A stretch of 64,000 nucleotides of DNA from Melitaea cinxia. Its lineage: Eukaryota; Arthropoda; Insecta; Lepidoptera; Nymphalidae. The stretch spans positions 5,454,001 to 5,518,000 of the forward strand of contig NC_059414.1 of the NCBI RefSeq assembly GCF_905220565.1, read 5' to 3'. Below, piece after piece: positions 41,947 through 53,860 of this stretch; position 1 is the stretch's first letter, and each line of letters starts with the position of its first letter. The notes under the pieces are model-generated. The model searched no databases, was not told the DNA's origin, and saw only the letters and a program-made list of their open reading frames with translations. The position numbers and the translations under genes were made by a program.

Positions 41947-44900
41947 AGAAATAAAACCGTGAAGTACACTAGTGTTTAATAATTTCTTCAAGAACAAATA
42001 CTAAGCAGTATGTAAGTCACAAAAATCGAGTATCCTTCTTAGCAAATGAATGCGTTTGACACACTAACACCTTATAGGTAGTGTCCCTAAGCTTATTGTT
42101 CCTAACTGCTCACGTGGAGTGAATGATGATAGCTGACAATGATTAGGTCATAGACAATGGTAAGGTGGCTTTCTGGATCTATAGTAATCTATATCTATAG
42201 TAATCTATATAAATAGTTATATACATATATCAGTAAAATAACGTTATTTTGTTTTGTTTGAACGGATCACCCTCATATTTAAACCTAATTCACATTTGCG
42301 CAAATTTGAAATTAGTTACTTGTGTTGCAAGATGGTATTTAAAAAATAACCGCAGGTAGTATAAAATAGCTATTCAGTTAATCACAAATAGTTTGAAATC
42401 TTCTGTTTGAAAGAGTAACATCCATTCTTGCTTATAAAACTCCTAGTTCATAATATTTATACGAACATTGTAAAAATTATAAAGTAAATATATAAACATC
42501 TCAAAAAGTAAAATATTATAAAGCATTGATAATTGACTTCTTGTGACTCATAAGGTTTTTTAATACGTTCAGGTCAGCGATAAGTTCGAACTTAAATCAG
42601 CCTTTGAAAGCGGATTAAAATAAAACAATAAAACTAAATAGATTTGTGAATCAATTCAATTTATCTACACAAAATGCGTAAAAAAAAACTCGTAACCCAC
42701 AACTGTTATATTCTTACAAACGGAATTACTTAACATAAATAATTTTCGATATTCAAAAAATTATAAAAATGTATATCATCATTTAACTATTGCGATTTTC
42801 ATTAATAAAAAAAAAATAAAATAAAAAAAAACAGCAAGTAGTTCTTATATCAGCAAATAACATTTAAATGATTCCTATTCAAATTAACTTGAAACTAATG
42901 AAACGTGAAATGAACACTGAATAATTAATACATACATCGTCTATCAAGACTTTTATTTTATAGCGAGCGATCGATTTCACAGATACTCGATATATTATTT
43001 CATAATACCATAAGAAGTCTGCATTCATGGTTGCACTCGTTGACTTGTCACTTCAAACATTTGCATGTGTTGAGTGGTCGAGTGCTTTAAAGTGACAGAG
43101 TGACAGAAGTTACAAGCTGACGAGATTCTTTTATAACATTTGGTGATAAGCTTTTAACGAGAAAACGAAATAGGCACTTACAAAAAACGAAGAAAAAATT
43201 AAAAAATCTCTTGATTAAATATAAGCCGTAACACCTGTGCTACATGTGTAGGATGATAAATAAAAGATAAACAATAATACTAGCTCCGAGCACGTAGCGT
43301 AACATTTCGTAATAAGCATAGATATACCCAACCGGTACAACAAACTGATCAACTAACTTCTATTAATTAATTTCAATTTATTTTTTACTGATATTGTTGT
43401 GTACAAAGGTTTTATACATACATATAACATAACAATGTTTATGCTCAAACGAGAAACCTGCAAGGGCATTATACCTATATGTTTTCCATTCTAATCTGTA
43501 TTTGTAGGTTTCTAAGCTATTTAAATAAAACATGTACTTGAAGTCCTTAAAAATCCTCAAAATGCAACAAATTTCCTCAAAGTCCTCAAAACACAACATA
43601 AGCAAGAAGTAGAATAAATACCGGCTAGTCGCCCAAGCAGCATTCCGCTGAGATGCATCACCGATGACGCATTACCTGTAAGAAGGAATACACGTTAGTA
43701 AGATCAATGCAATTTTCTATACTTGAAAGAGATATTTGTAACTGTTTGCATCATTAAAAATAAATTTTATACGTATGACATTTGTAGAGACATAAATATA
43801 AGTATTATAACTACAGCTCTGTCACATACAGAAGCAGTATTACAAACACTTGATTTTTTTATCTAATTTGATGTAAATACCTGACGTTTCACCTAGGTCA
43901 ATTATTATTCAATTTAATGGTTGTGACTCAGTTAATGACCAAAGATTTTGAATTTTAAGGGCAAACGAATCACATATATTATAAATTTATCAACGAAACG
44001 CAACGGACAACAGTGTTCATGCCACGCTTGGAGGTCGTTCCTCCTCCACAACTCTGAGTTTACAAAAAAGATTTCTAAGTATAAATGTCAAGTAAAAAAT
44101 TGACGTCAGATCTTTCTACACAAAGTGACTGATAATAATTAAAGATTTAATCCCATCATCACAATTTTTGTATCTTATTAATATTTTATTACTAAAATCA
44201 AAGTAAATTGCGCTAGGTCTAAACTGGTTTGGCCTAGGACCGAGTAGTTTGACCTCGATTCGAGTTTCGACGACGTTATGTTTATATGTCTTCAATCGAT
44301 AAGCAACATAATAACAATGGAAAACTGATATGTAGTTATCAATACGTTTGTTATAATAGAATTTTATCAACATTGTTTTCGGAATATTTAAATCAAAGTA
44401 TCTGATTTCACATTATAATTATTTCTAAGAAAGAGGGATAATATTGATATTTTAATTATCGATGGTGTAATTAATCAAGAGTGTGTTGAATGGAATAATT
44501 AATTAGTGCAAATTTGATATATACATACAACACTAATTACAAAATTGTTACAACTATGTATAATAGAAGCTATTAAGTAATCATAGAACAGAGGTTTAGT
44601 GAATAAATTACCGTAGAAAATAGTCAGTCAGTAAAACTTTTGTCAAATTTGAAAAAAAACAATTTTAAATTAATTATTTATTTTAAACGATATTTGTCAA
44701 TTAATTTTGTCAAAAACATACTATCAATTTGTCAATAAAATTAAATTCGCCTGTACCACTAGCGGTAGAATGAGTAGCTTTATGACATTTGTTATGGATA
44801 TATCAAACAAGTAATACTGTGGAGGAACTGTTTCAACAATAGCGTTTTTATCTATTAACAAAAGTCATTAGTCTCCAAACAAGTTGAAATCTTTCTCTAT

Positions 44901-47900
44901 GTACGTGTCATTGGAGATAACATCTGTGCTTTTTGGCAACGTTGAACTAAAAGTAGTTAGAGTTGAAATCAAATGTTAGGGCGTTTTTTTTTCCGTTTTT
45001 ATAAATCTAATAGCAGCCGTGGTAGTCCTACGTTGTCCAAACAAAATGTGTATTATTATACAAAGTAGGTAGGGTCAAATAACGTTACGACATTATCGAA
45101 ATTACGACATTTAAAAATACATGTACAAAAAATCCCAAGTAATTCAAAAGCTTTGGAACCTTGAAACTGGAAACAAAACAACGAACAACTAGACTTAATT
45201 CGATGATCATTCATTTGACTGTAAAAATAAATCCAATTGAACCAATTAATACTGATTTATAATACAAGTGAAGTAAATGCATGTTCAAGTAAGACAATGC
45301 AACAAACACTATAAAGATTGTGGGAAGGCAAAAAAGAATCGCGGAAGAACGCGGTAAACTACAGTCGACTTACTCGTACTATTTGTAGTATTACATAAAT
45401 GAAAAACTTTTTATGAAACTAACTATGGTATCAGTACTAACTGATTTCGAATAATATTAAGGGTATGTAATGTTTTTGAAGTTTTAGAGTACTACAACTT
45501 ATTTAGATATGTAAGTGATGGAGTAATGGGGGCTTTTAAATGTTTACCGTTTCTTACGGGAAAGTCATTTTAATAATCTTGAAAGTATAACTTTTTGACT
45601 ATTTCCATCCCGTCATTTAACTTACAAAAAATAAATAGTGACATTTCTTATTGATACAAGTCAACACAAAAATTGGCACCAGGGCATCATTTACATAATT
45701 TGAATCAATAATTATAGCAAACAAGTCATTAACACCAAAATCAATATTTTTCTTACAAATCTGTCACGTCATGACTTTTCTGTTACCATTTATAATTAAG
45801 AAAATAATTGGTTTAATTTTTTTATGCATAATTAAAATGGTACGAAACATTTTCCGATTTAACTGTGTTATGCTTTGATCATAATAAATCAAATGAAAAT
45901 TATTTTTCACCATTTCATTAACTATTACGATTGCACGTTTTACGATTATAGAATCGAAGATTTAAAATTATCTGATATGTTGCAAAAATTCGACCAAGAA
46001 TCATAGAATAAATTTGAAGATAACAAAGTATGCACCCTTAGTAAAATTCGATTGTTTCTAAACAGTGCGATGGTTTTCTTTTTATACATCAAATTGTAAT
46101 TTAAAAAACTCGCCACAAACCATTGGAAAGTGACTCGTAGTGTACCGAAAAAAGTAAAAAAGTTGAACAAAGCTGGTCTTACCTAAACACCTGACCGAAA
46201 ACGACAGGTGTTCGAAACCAATATCGTATACAATCGAACGATTTCGAGCCAGAATCCGAGCAGATGGCCAAAAACATACCACTTTATCTTCGTTACGAAG
46301 CGGCTACAGTATAGGCTTTTTAGCCAAACTTTTTGTAAGCCCACATGTTAAGGGTATTTTTTGCGGACGAGTAACAATACATGCTCTAACAAAACTTCAA
46401 CTATTTACTATAGTTTAACATTTAGGTATTTTTGGATTTATCGTTTTTGTTTCTTGATAGAACATCTTATTTTAAAGTATATTTACAAAAAAAAAAAATA
46501 TAATTTTGTCTAGTTTTTTTCAAAACTTTGAATATAGCATTACATACTCCTTTACTTGTAACCTAATTTTTTATTCAGACATAATAGTGACATCGTAAAA
46601 ACTGTTTTAAACTTTTTATTAGAAGCAATTTTTTAAACTTTTTAATCAAAATGTAAAAAAACCGGAAAAAAAAAATTCGGTCAGTGGCAGCTGTCCTTTC
46701 TGTAAAACGTAAATAATTTTAAACAATATTGCTTTGGTACTTAAGGCGATATTTCTTTGTTCTTGATATGATAAAGTAAGTAATGAATCAGCAGTATAAA
46801 TATATGGTCTACATTTTTAGGTCCGATATTAAAGTCACACGTAAAAGGTCAGTGACGAACATGGATGCTTGACTAATCTTGACCTTTAATGGAAATTGAA
46901 GTAACATACCATCATGTTCCATATTTCATCCTTTCACGAAAAAGTATAAAAGAACAAGAACTTTGGCCATAAAGAAGAAGCTAAAGGTGGGTTAATTTTA
47001 TGGGTATCTTTAGTATTTTATCGTTTTTAAGATGTATAATGTTGATACCAAAAATAAATATGTACAATAATACAAATATGAGCATGTGAGGTGAATTTTC
47101 ACACCTTTGACTGATATGCATACTAGTATAATAAAATACAATACAAAGTTTTAGCTCACATGTCTCATTCATTCGTCTTATTATCAATCCCCTGAACATT
47201 TCATTACTGTAATATGCTTTATAATTAGATAATAATTTTCTATTTACTGTGTTTCTGTTGTAAAAAAAAGAATACGGCCTTTTTAATGCATTAAAGTAAT
47301 AACAATATCGATATCCCTTTACCCTTTCAAAATTGTACCCAAAAGGGTCTGGCGAAGCAAATGATCCGTTTTAAGTTACCTTTTTTAAGACCTCTGAATT
47401 TTAAAGCCGAACGAATGAGTCACGTTTCGAAGAAATAAGCCGAGCCATATCAATTAAATACTACCGGTATAACTGTGGAATGCAAATAAAGCGATATTTA
47501 CTCTAAAGTAGGTTAGATACGCTCGTATATGGAATTAGTTGTTACTCGTGGCTACGCCCTCAGGATTAGTCATACTTATGATATGACCCGTACTCATTTA
47601 AACCGTACAATACTTTAAAAGTACTGCTCTAGATTATAAAAACTTGTCAGGATATGAAAACTTGTAACAAACATTTGGGTAGGAAGCAACCATCATTATC
47701 ATAACCACGAGTATGTAATTTGTCCTGAGCAAATTAATAACATGATAATAAATTGTTTCGGGAAGGAAGTAATTGTGTCACTCATTTGAACGAGCGACAA
47801 ACATCGAAGCATTAGTCAACACTACGAAAATCAATTAACGTAAGAAATATTTGCCGACGTAGAACGCAATTTACTTGTGACATATTGTACCATCTCGTCA

Positions 47901-49592
47901 CTTCGTATAAGGGATATTAAACAAAGGTAAAATAATATTGTATTTGTTTTATCCTATAATCAGTATTAAGAGGAAAGGATACTGGCTCTTTCTCCATACA
48001 AACGTAGTCAACTGTTTCCTCCCTGGATAATGACACGATGACATAGATCAAATGTTTTGTAACATAAAACTTTTAACTGTCACGAGTAGGAGTCTTTAAA
48101 AACTAGAAATATTGCCTTATTTTTTTTTTAATACATTTCCAGACACTCGTTAAAGTTAAATGAAGTGTAGTTATAAGAAAGGTGGGATCACAAAAAACAG
48201 TAGTGAAGAATATAATATTTCAAATTAGACATCCAAAGCGTTATCATAATTTTCTTGCTATCTAACTCTTTCAAAACTCTTCAAACAGAATATTCTAAAA
48301 GTATTTCAAAACAAACGAGGCACAGTTTTGTGTTTTAACTATTCATAAAAATTCATATCGCGTCGTTTGGCATCGCTTATCGTCCGAGCGTTTAAGATGC
48401 TTCTGTAATCAGTTTTTGCTCATTGAACTTTCAATTCTTTCTTGTGTATTCTAGTTTCGCTCTGAATTATATGGGTGAGTAGTTTTCCTTTTTAAACTCG
48501 CGAACTTTGCTCTCTGTATTCTTTTTAAAACCGTTAAGTTTTCCTTTATCTGAGTTTTTATAAAGGAAGCGAAATCAAGAAAGAGAGAAGAAAAAAATTC
48601 GCATTATTTCAAGAAGCGCTTAAGTTAGACATAGTGAGTTATGGTCTCAATAGTGCATTCTCTCGGGAACAATTTACAAAGGAAAGCAAAACTTCTAAAG
48701 CTATGCGTGGTGAAGATTATTAGGTCGAAGTTTGCTTGCACATAATTTGCAAATTCCTTCGCGTATGGCGCAAAATACCTTGACACGATTCGAAACGGTC
48801 GGTCTTTCGACGGAAATTGATCAAACGGAACTTTGCCCCATACTTGCATTACGTTCACGGGTTACGAGAGACAACATTCCTGAAACCTGACCAAGACGAG
48901 ATTTGTACCTTGGATTAGACGAGATGAAATCAATTCGTAATCTCATTTAATCTAAGGAATGGAGGAGAAAATTTAATCCCAAGCCGTTGTTTTTTGGTCA
49001 TCTAGAGCTATCGACAACAATTCTTTCCTAATCTAACAAATTCCAAACGTCAAATTTTTTAGCTTCATCCATCAATTTAGGGATACTAAGAACTCTATAT
49101 TCTAAAGTACAGTTACAGTTAATATTTCTGAAAGTAATAACCGACTTACAGAGGTAAATAATAATAAAAGAAAAGCTACTGGTCTTGACGCTCACGACCT
49201 TGGTGTTTATAGATATCCTAGGTTTTATGAGGCAATAAATTTATAATTCCGGACCACGCTGACGTTTTATGTTTTTATACGTTTACCCCTTTGTTGGAGT
49301 TAATTAAAACCATTTACTTGTGTACCGTGTAATTTCGTGTTTTATTAGAATCTACAGCATCTATAAAACTTAATTAATTGCATTTATTTCCGTGAAGTAT
49401 GAAAGATCTTATCAAGAGACGAAATTATTGACAAAAGTTTAAATGTTTTAGCTGTAGTACCAACACAAGTCAAGAATGCGTTTAGATTTGTAGCAACTCC
49501 TCTACTACTACTCCAGTCTAAAATATTTTAATCTACCAACAGAATTAATATAATAAACTTGCGAATGTTTTAACTTTATGCGAATTATTATT
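41947..49592. other. 7.6 kb AT-rich DNA, no supported gene
   Basis: No cadherin-like or other recognisable coding exon was found. Two weak candidates are noted: a 54-bp putative minus-strand exon at 43622-43675 and a 77-codon minus-strand frame at 48625-48858. A short inverted repeat (AACACCTG..CAGGTGTT) lies near 46184-46210. Confidence 0.45.
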
Positions 49593-49906
49593 AATCTATA
49601 CAAATAAATAAAATAGGCGTGTCTTTTTGTAATATTAAACTAGCCGCTCTTTAGTAAATTCATATGGATGTACACACGGTACATATACCAAAATATTTTT
49701 TTTTATAATTTTTGACTTTTTCTGTCTGTCCCGACTAATCTCTGAAATGGCTGGACTGATTTTTTTTCACTGGCATCTGCCAGCTGATGTAATAAGGAGT
49801 AACTTAGGCTACTTTTATTTCAGTTTTTTTTTTGTTTTACAGCTCCGAACTAAACAATAACATATTTTGTTAAATTCCATGCGGATGAGGTCGCGGGCAA
49901 AGCTAG
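49593..49906 (-). repeat. Short interspersed repeat, minus copy
   Basis: Fifth copy of the 7046-7382 family, with GTAATATTAAACTAGCCGCTCT at the left and GCGGATGAGGTCGCGGGCAAAGCTAG at the right. Confidence 0.8.
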
Positions 49907-51939
49907 ATTTAAATATTATCTCGATAAAAGCGCCTCTTGTTGACGCAATGCCTAACAGAGGTCTTTTTCATTAAAAACAATGAATGATAAATGAATTTAC
50001 AACAACCTTCTAATATAATAAATAGTTAAACACATATATATAAACTGTACCCTTCCATATCTCACTCATTTCTATATGACGTTATCGTTGCTCTAGCATA
50101 TGGAAACTTGAATATTACTAGCAAAACACAAAGGGCTGAAGTTGCTCAACAATAATCCTAAATGCCCTCGATGCAATCCTCTATATTGTTAACTCGTAAT
50201 GGTTCTCATATTTTAAGGATTTTTCATACGGAGACTCTTAGCGATTGTCTTATTTTTGACGGGTAGCAATGTATTTTAATACAAACCCACGGACTATTAT
50301 GGCATTTTGGCTATCTCGCCTGTATTTACCGAATGCAAATACGAAACTATTTACGTAATTACAACCAAATTTTACTCAACAAACATACAAGGTACTCTAA
50401 TATACACAAATTGATACAACAATAATAATATAGTCAGTACCCTGTCCAAAGTAAACTAAACACGCCTAATTTACATAAGCTGTTACCTAACATATCACAC
50501 GAGGGGTCAATGATCTCACTGATAAGGATTCAATAACCTCAGACTATCTAACGATGTTATGCAAATAAATATCGTCGTCAAGAGACCAATAGCAGACAGG
50601 ACTGTGACCAAAAATTATTAAATGTCGTAAATTGTTTCACTTAAAACAATATTTTTAGTTCTTATAGATGATAGTGTTATGTAATTATTATTACAATCAT
50701 AACGATAATAATTTTGATGTTCTCGTAACGTACAATGATATATAAATGCATCATTCTGAGAAGTATTTTGTCAATATTATTATTTTTTATTTAATTGCAT
50801 CATAGCTAATTATTTTCAATCAACTTTATTAATATAATTACGTACCCTAGAACCATTTGAAGTTTTATTAAATAAAACACCCCACGTCTTGTTTAACGGT
50901 GTGTCAATAAAACGACTGTTTTCAATCAGCAGCGTTCATACGTTGGCGCCTAGGCGATGATTATAATAAATTGAAAACAGATCACGTACACAAAGAGCTC
51001 ATACATAATCCTTCAATTTCTAAGCGTGATATGCTATTATGTAGCAAAAATGCAAAAGCAAATGTAACAAAAAGCCAAATTCTTATAAAAACTTCATTAT
51101 ATATTTGATAAATGCAATATTTAAAAAAAAATACATTGTCATTCATTTTAAAACATACATAAAGAAACTTATAATGAAAAATAAAATTAAATATATGACA
51201 CTAAAAAGCTTTGCTTGTTCAAGTGTCACTGAACAATGTTAATAAAATATAATATACGTTTATCTTAAGATTCCTAGGATCGTTGAGTGTCTCAGGCTAT
51301 ATAGTAAACAGAAATTTAATAAAGCGAAGATGAAACTTAGTTTCATATTGTGACACTAGCTAGCTAAAGCATTTATAGTTATCAACATCGTTTATTATTT
51401 CATAGGAATTTATTTTATTTAAAATTTTCTTTGTCCCACTACTATAGAGCTCTGGTGCAACTACATATAAGATTAGACAAGCGTAAGATCAGATATTTAT
51501 ATGACCTACATATATTACTTTAAAAGTTATGGTTGCTGAAATATACTATGAAATGTATACTGGCATAATATTGTATTTATCTGTCAGATGGCGCTAATCC
51601 AATCAGGAACTACTTTTCAAACTACTGCTTTTTAGGGTTCCTTACTCAAAGGGTAAAGACTTCGTTGTATGTTCATTCGTCCGTCTATATCGTCATATTT
51701 TTTTTTAGCCTATTTAAGAAGTCCTTAAAAGACCTCGCTGTCATAGATACAGAACTAACTACGAGTATCAAGTAATCTGACATTAACAAAACTTAATACC
51801 GCCAAAACTGCATGAGACGTCTTGTCTTTGTCTTGTTTGTTGTCTTGTGTTGTATATTATATCTTCTTTTTTCGTGTATTTATTAACAAATGATTATTAA
51901 AAAAAAAACATTCCATTCTCACCAAAGAACATCACTTAC
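49907..51939. other. AT-rich DNA flanking the LTR element
   Basis: A possible repeat with TTTTTAGGGTTCCTTACTCAAAGGGTAAAG lies near 51620. Otherwise no supported feature. Confidence 0.45.
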
Positions 51940-51943
51940 GTAC
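51940..51943. repeat. 4-bp target-site duplication, left
   Basis: GTAC, repeated at 60676-60679 directly after the 3' LTR. Four-base duplications are usual for gypsy-type integrases. Confidence 0.85.
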
Positions 51944-52218
51944 TGTTATACCCGGGTTATGTAAGAGGAATTGCTGAGTCCTGTGACGCTACCGCGTCAG
52001 CAATATTGTCATATGATCATTGTTAGAACCTTTGGTAGTCAGTCTAATCCCATATCCCGAAGGCATCGGCTGCCTAAAGATTAAATAATATTCCAATTCT
52101 AAATCCTATTCTAGTTCTAGTGAATAAATATAGTTAATGTGAATAAATATAATAAACTTTTAATAAATATTAATAAATAGTTTTTTTTAAAAACTAAAAT
52201 ACTATATGCGTTATAACA
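51944..52218 (+). repeat. 5' LTR
   Basis: 275 bp with 7-bp terminal inverted repeats (TGTTATA/TATAACA). The AT-rich 3' half contains several AATAAA hexamers that can serve for polyadenylation in the 3' copy. Confidence 0.95.
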
Positions 52219-52801
52219 TTTGGTGGCAGCGTGAAAGGATTTCAAAAGAGATCCCCGGTACGCCTTCCAGTGTGAAAGTGAAATAAAACGTGAAAACAAA
52301 ATTAATTAGTGATAACTATTTTACTATTTGTGTTATTATACTATTTCTGTGAGAAAAGTTTAACTCTTGCATGTGAAGTGAAAACAAAATATATATACTA
52401 GAATAAAATAAAAACTTTATTGTGAACACAAAACCGCAATTATTAAATAAACATTCGTAAAAGTGAATTATCATCATAGTTTGGTCGAACGAGATCGAGC
52501 TTGCATCCAAGGCTCCACACTGCAATTGCGAAAACCGATATGCTTCTTATCAGGACCACCGTGGCGTTCTGCGTAACGTGAGTCTGGCTTACGATATACC
52601 TACACAATATATTTATAGAATTGAGGTGGGCTTTTTGTAATAGTTTTATACAATAAATTTGTCATTTTAAATTCTAAAACAGTTTGTTACTATTACATTT
52701 TTCCTTTTTTTTTCAATATCTTGTGCGTATATTTTCACTGTTTCTTGTTTTACTATATCGAATTAAGTATTTATTACGTATATTATTAATTTAAAAGAAC
52801 C
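52219..52801 (+). other. 5' leader of the LTR element
   Basis: 583 bases between LTR and gag start. Contains the primer-binding site, an ATG at 52540 and a consensus splice donor AAC|GTGAGT at 52577/52578, the likely donor for the env transcript. Confidence 0.7.
52221..52236 (+). other. Candidate primer-binding site
   Basis: TGGTGGCAGCG begins two bases after the 5' LTR. It is complementary to the last 11 bases of a tRNA ending CGCTGCCACCA, which fits insect tRNA-Leu (AAG/TAG type) from memory. Tentative. Confidence 0.6.
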
Positions 52802-53857
52802 ATGGCAGAACCTAAAGTACCAAAAGCTGCTAGAGTCGAAACATTACACGTACCGACCCACGTTGATTTGCCCTCCGAATCTGAGGATGAAAGACCTATA
52901 AATACCGTAGAACAAAGAAAACAGAGAGGAAAAAAGACGAATTCAACTCCCGAGCTGGAACTTAATATTCTTTTAAAATTCATTAAACCATATGACGGTT
53001 CTAGGGAAACCCTCAACTCATTCCTGATAAATTGTAACAATGCATATGACCTTGCAACAGAAGTCCAAAAACCAATAGTATTTAAATATATTCTATGTCA
53101 GCTCAGTGGCAAGGCCGAAGTTGCCTGTTCCATTAAAGAGTTTATGTCTTGGGAACAACTAAAAGACTTTTTAAAAAATCAATTCAGTGTGAGGAAACAT
53201 TACTCGCATCTTTTAATGGAATTGCAAGAATGTAAACAAGGGTTGCAGGAATCTGTATCCCAATTCTCTTTGAGAATAGAAACGTGCCTGTCCCAACTTT
53301 TGACCGAAATTTCGCTGAGCACGTCCAAAGTCAAAGAGATAGCGGGCCGAACGGCGGCCATGGAAGAGTTAGCTCTCCACCACTTCTTAATAGGCTTACA
53401 CCCCAGAATCTCTAATATTACCAGATGTAGATCTCCTAAAACATTAAATGAAGCGACAAACATAGCTATTTCCGAAGAACGTATTCAACAAACACTGTAT
53501 AAATCTACTCCGCGATTAATGACTGAATTAAGTAAACCTATGCGTAGCAGCTTTAGCCCTAAATCTGTACAAAATTCTCAAAAGCCTCAGCAATTTGCTC
53601 AGAATCAACCAAATTTACCAAAACGCGACTACCCCAGTACTAGAAACCAAATTATTTGTAGGTATTGTAAGAATATTGGACATTCCATCGAAAATTGTAG
53701 GAAAAGAGAGTATAACAATAGAATGTATAATCAACCCTCGTCATCTAGAGCTCAACAACGTGTTAACTTTACCCACGAATGTGTAGAACAACTTCGCGAT
53801 GAGACAAATGGCGATGATGAAAAAAACTATCGAATGTCTCACGATGGTGTCGTGTGA
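52802..53857 (+). CDS. gag: Gag polyprotein
   Basis: 351 codons from the ATG at 52802. Structural capsid/nucleocapsid protein of the element. A charged N-terminus is followed by a helical capsid-like region (about residues 60-235) and a basic, Q/N-rich tail with one CCHC zinc knuckle, CX2CX4HX4C, at residues about 286-299 (CRYCKNIGHSIENC). Single-knuckle Gag is usual in gypsy-type elements, although several classic errantiviruses have none. The frame ends at TGA 53855-53857. Thirty-four bases before that stop lies an A AAAAAC slippery heptamer in the correct frame, so part of translation should pass into Pol by -1 shifting. No internal stops; apparently functional. Confidence 0.93.
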   Translation: MAEPKVPKAARVETLHVPTHVDLPSESEDERPINTVEQRKQRGKKTNSTPELELNILLKFIKPYDGSRETLNSFLINCNNAYDLATEVQKPIVFKYILCQLSGKAEVACSIKEFMSWEQLKDFLKNQFSVRKHYSHLLMELQECKQGLQESVSQFSLRIETCLSQLLTEISLSTSKVKEIAGRTAAMEELALHHFLIGLHPRISNITRCRSPKTLNEATNIAISEERIQQTLYKSTPRLMTELSKPMRSSFSPKSVQNSQKPQQFAQNQPNLPKRDYPSTRNQIICRYCKNIGHSIENCRKREYNNRMYNQPSSSRAQQRVNFTHECVEQLRDETNGDDEKNYRMSHDGVV

Positions 53858-53860
53858 GAC
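53821..53860 (+). promoter_or_regulatory. -1 ribosomal frameshift signal, gag to pol
   Basis: Slippery heptamer A AAA AAC at 53821-53827, in register with gag codons. An 8-base spacer follows, then a hairpin formed by GTCTCACGA (from 53836) and TCGTG-TGAGAC (to 53860), with a small bulge. The Gag stop lies inside the 3' arm. The Pol frame is closed by TGA at 53818-53820 and open from 53821, so entry can only occur here or downstream. Confidence 0.85.

Noticed and set aside
46184..46212. 8-bp inverted repeat AACACCTG/CAGGTGTT
   Set aside because: A short hairpin without Pol III boxes, terminator or neighbouring gene; chance or decayed repeat is sufficient.
48625..48858. 77-codon minus-strand frame with fairly even composition
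   Set aside because: No family recognised, no convincing splice sites on both sides, and no repeat of motif. Left as a weak candidate only.
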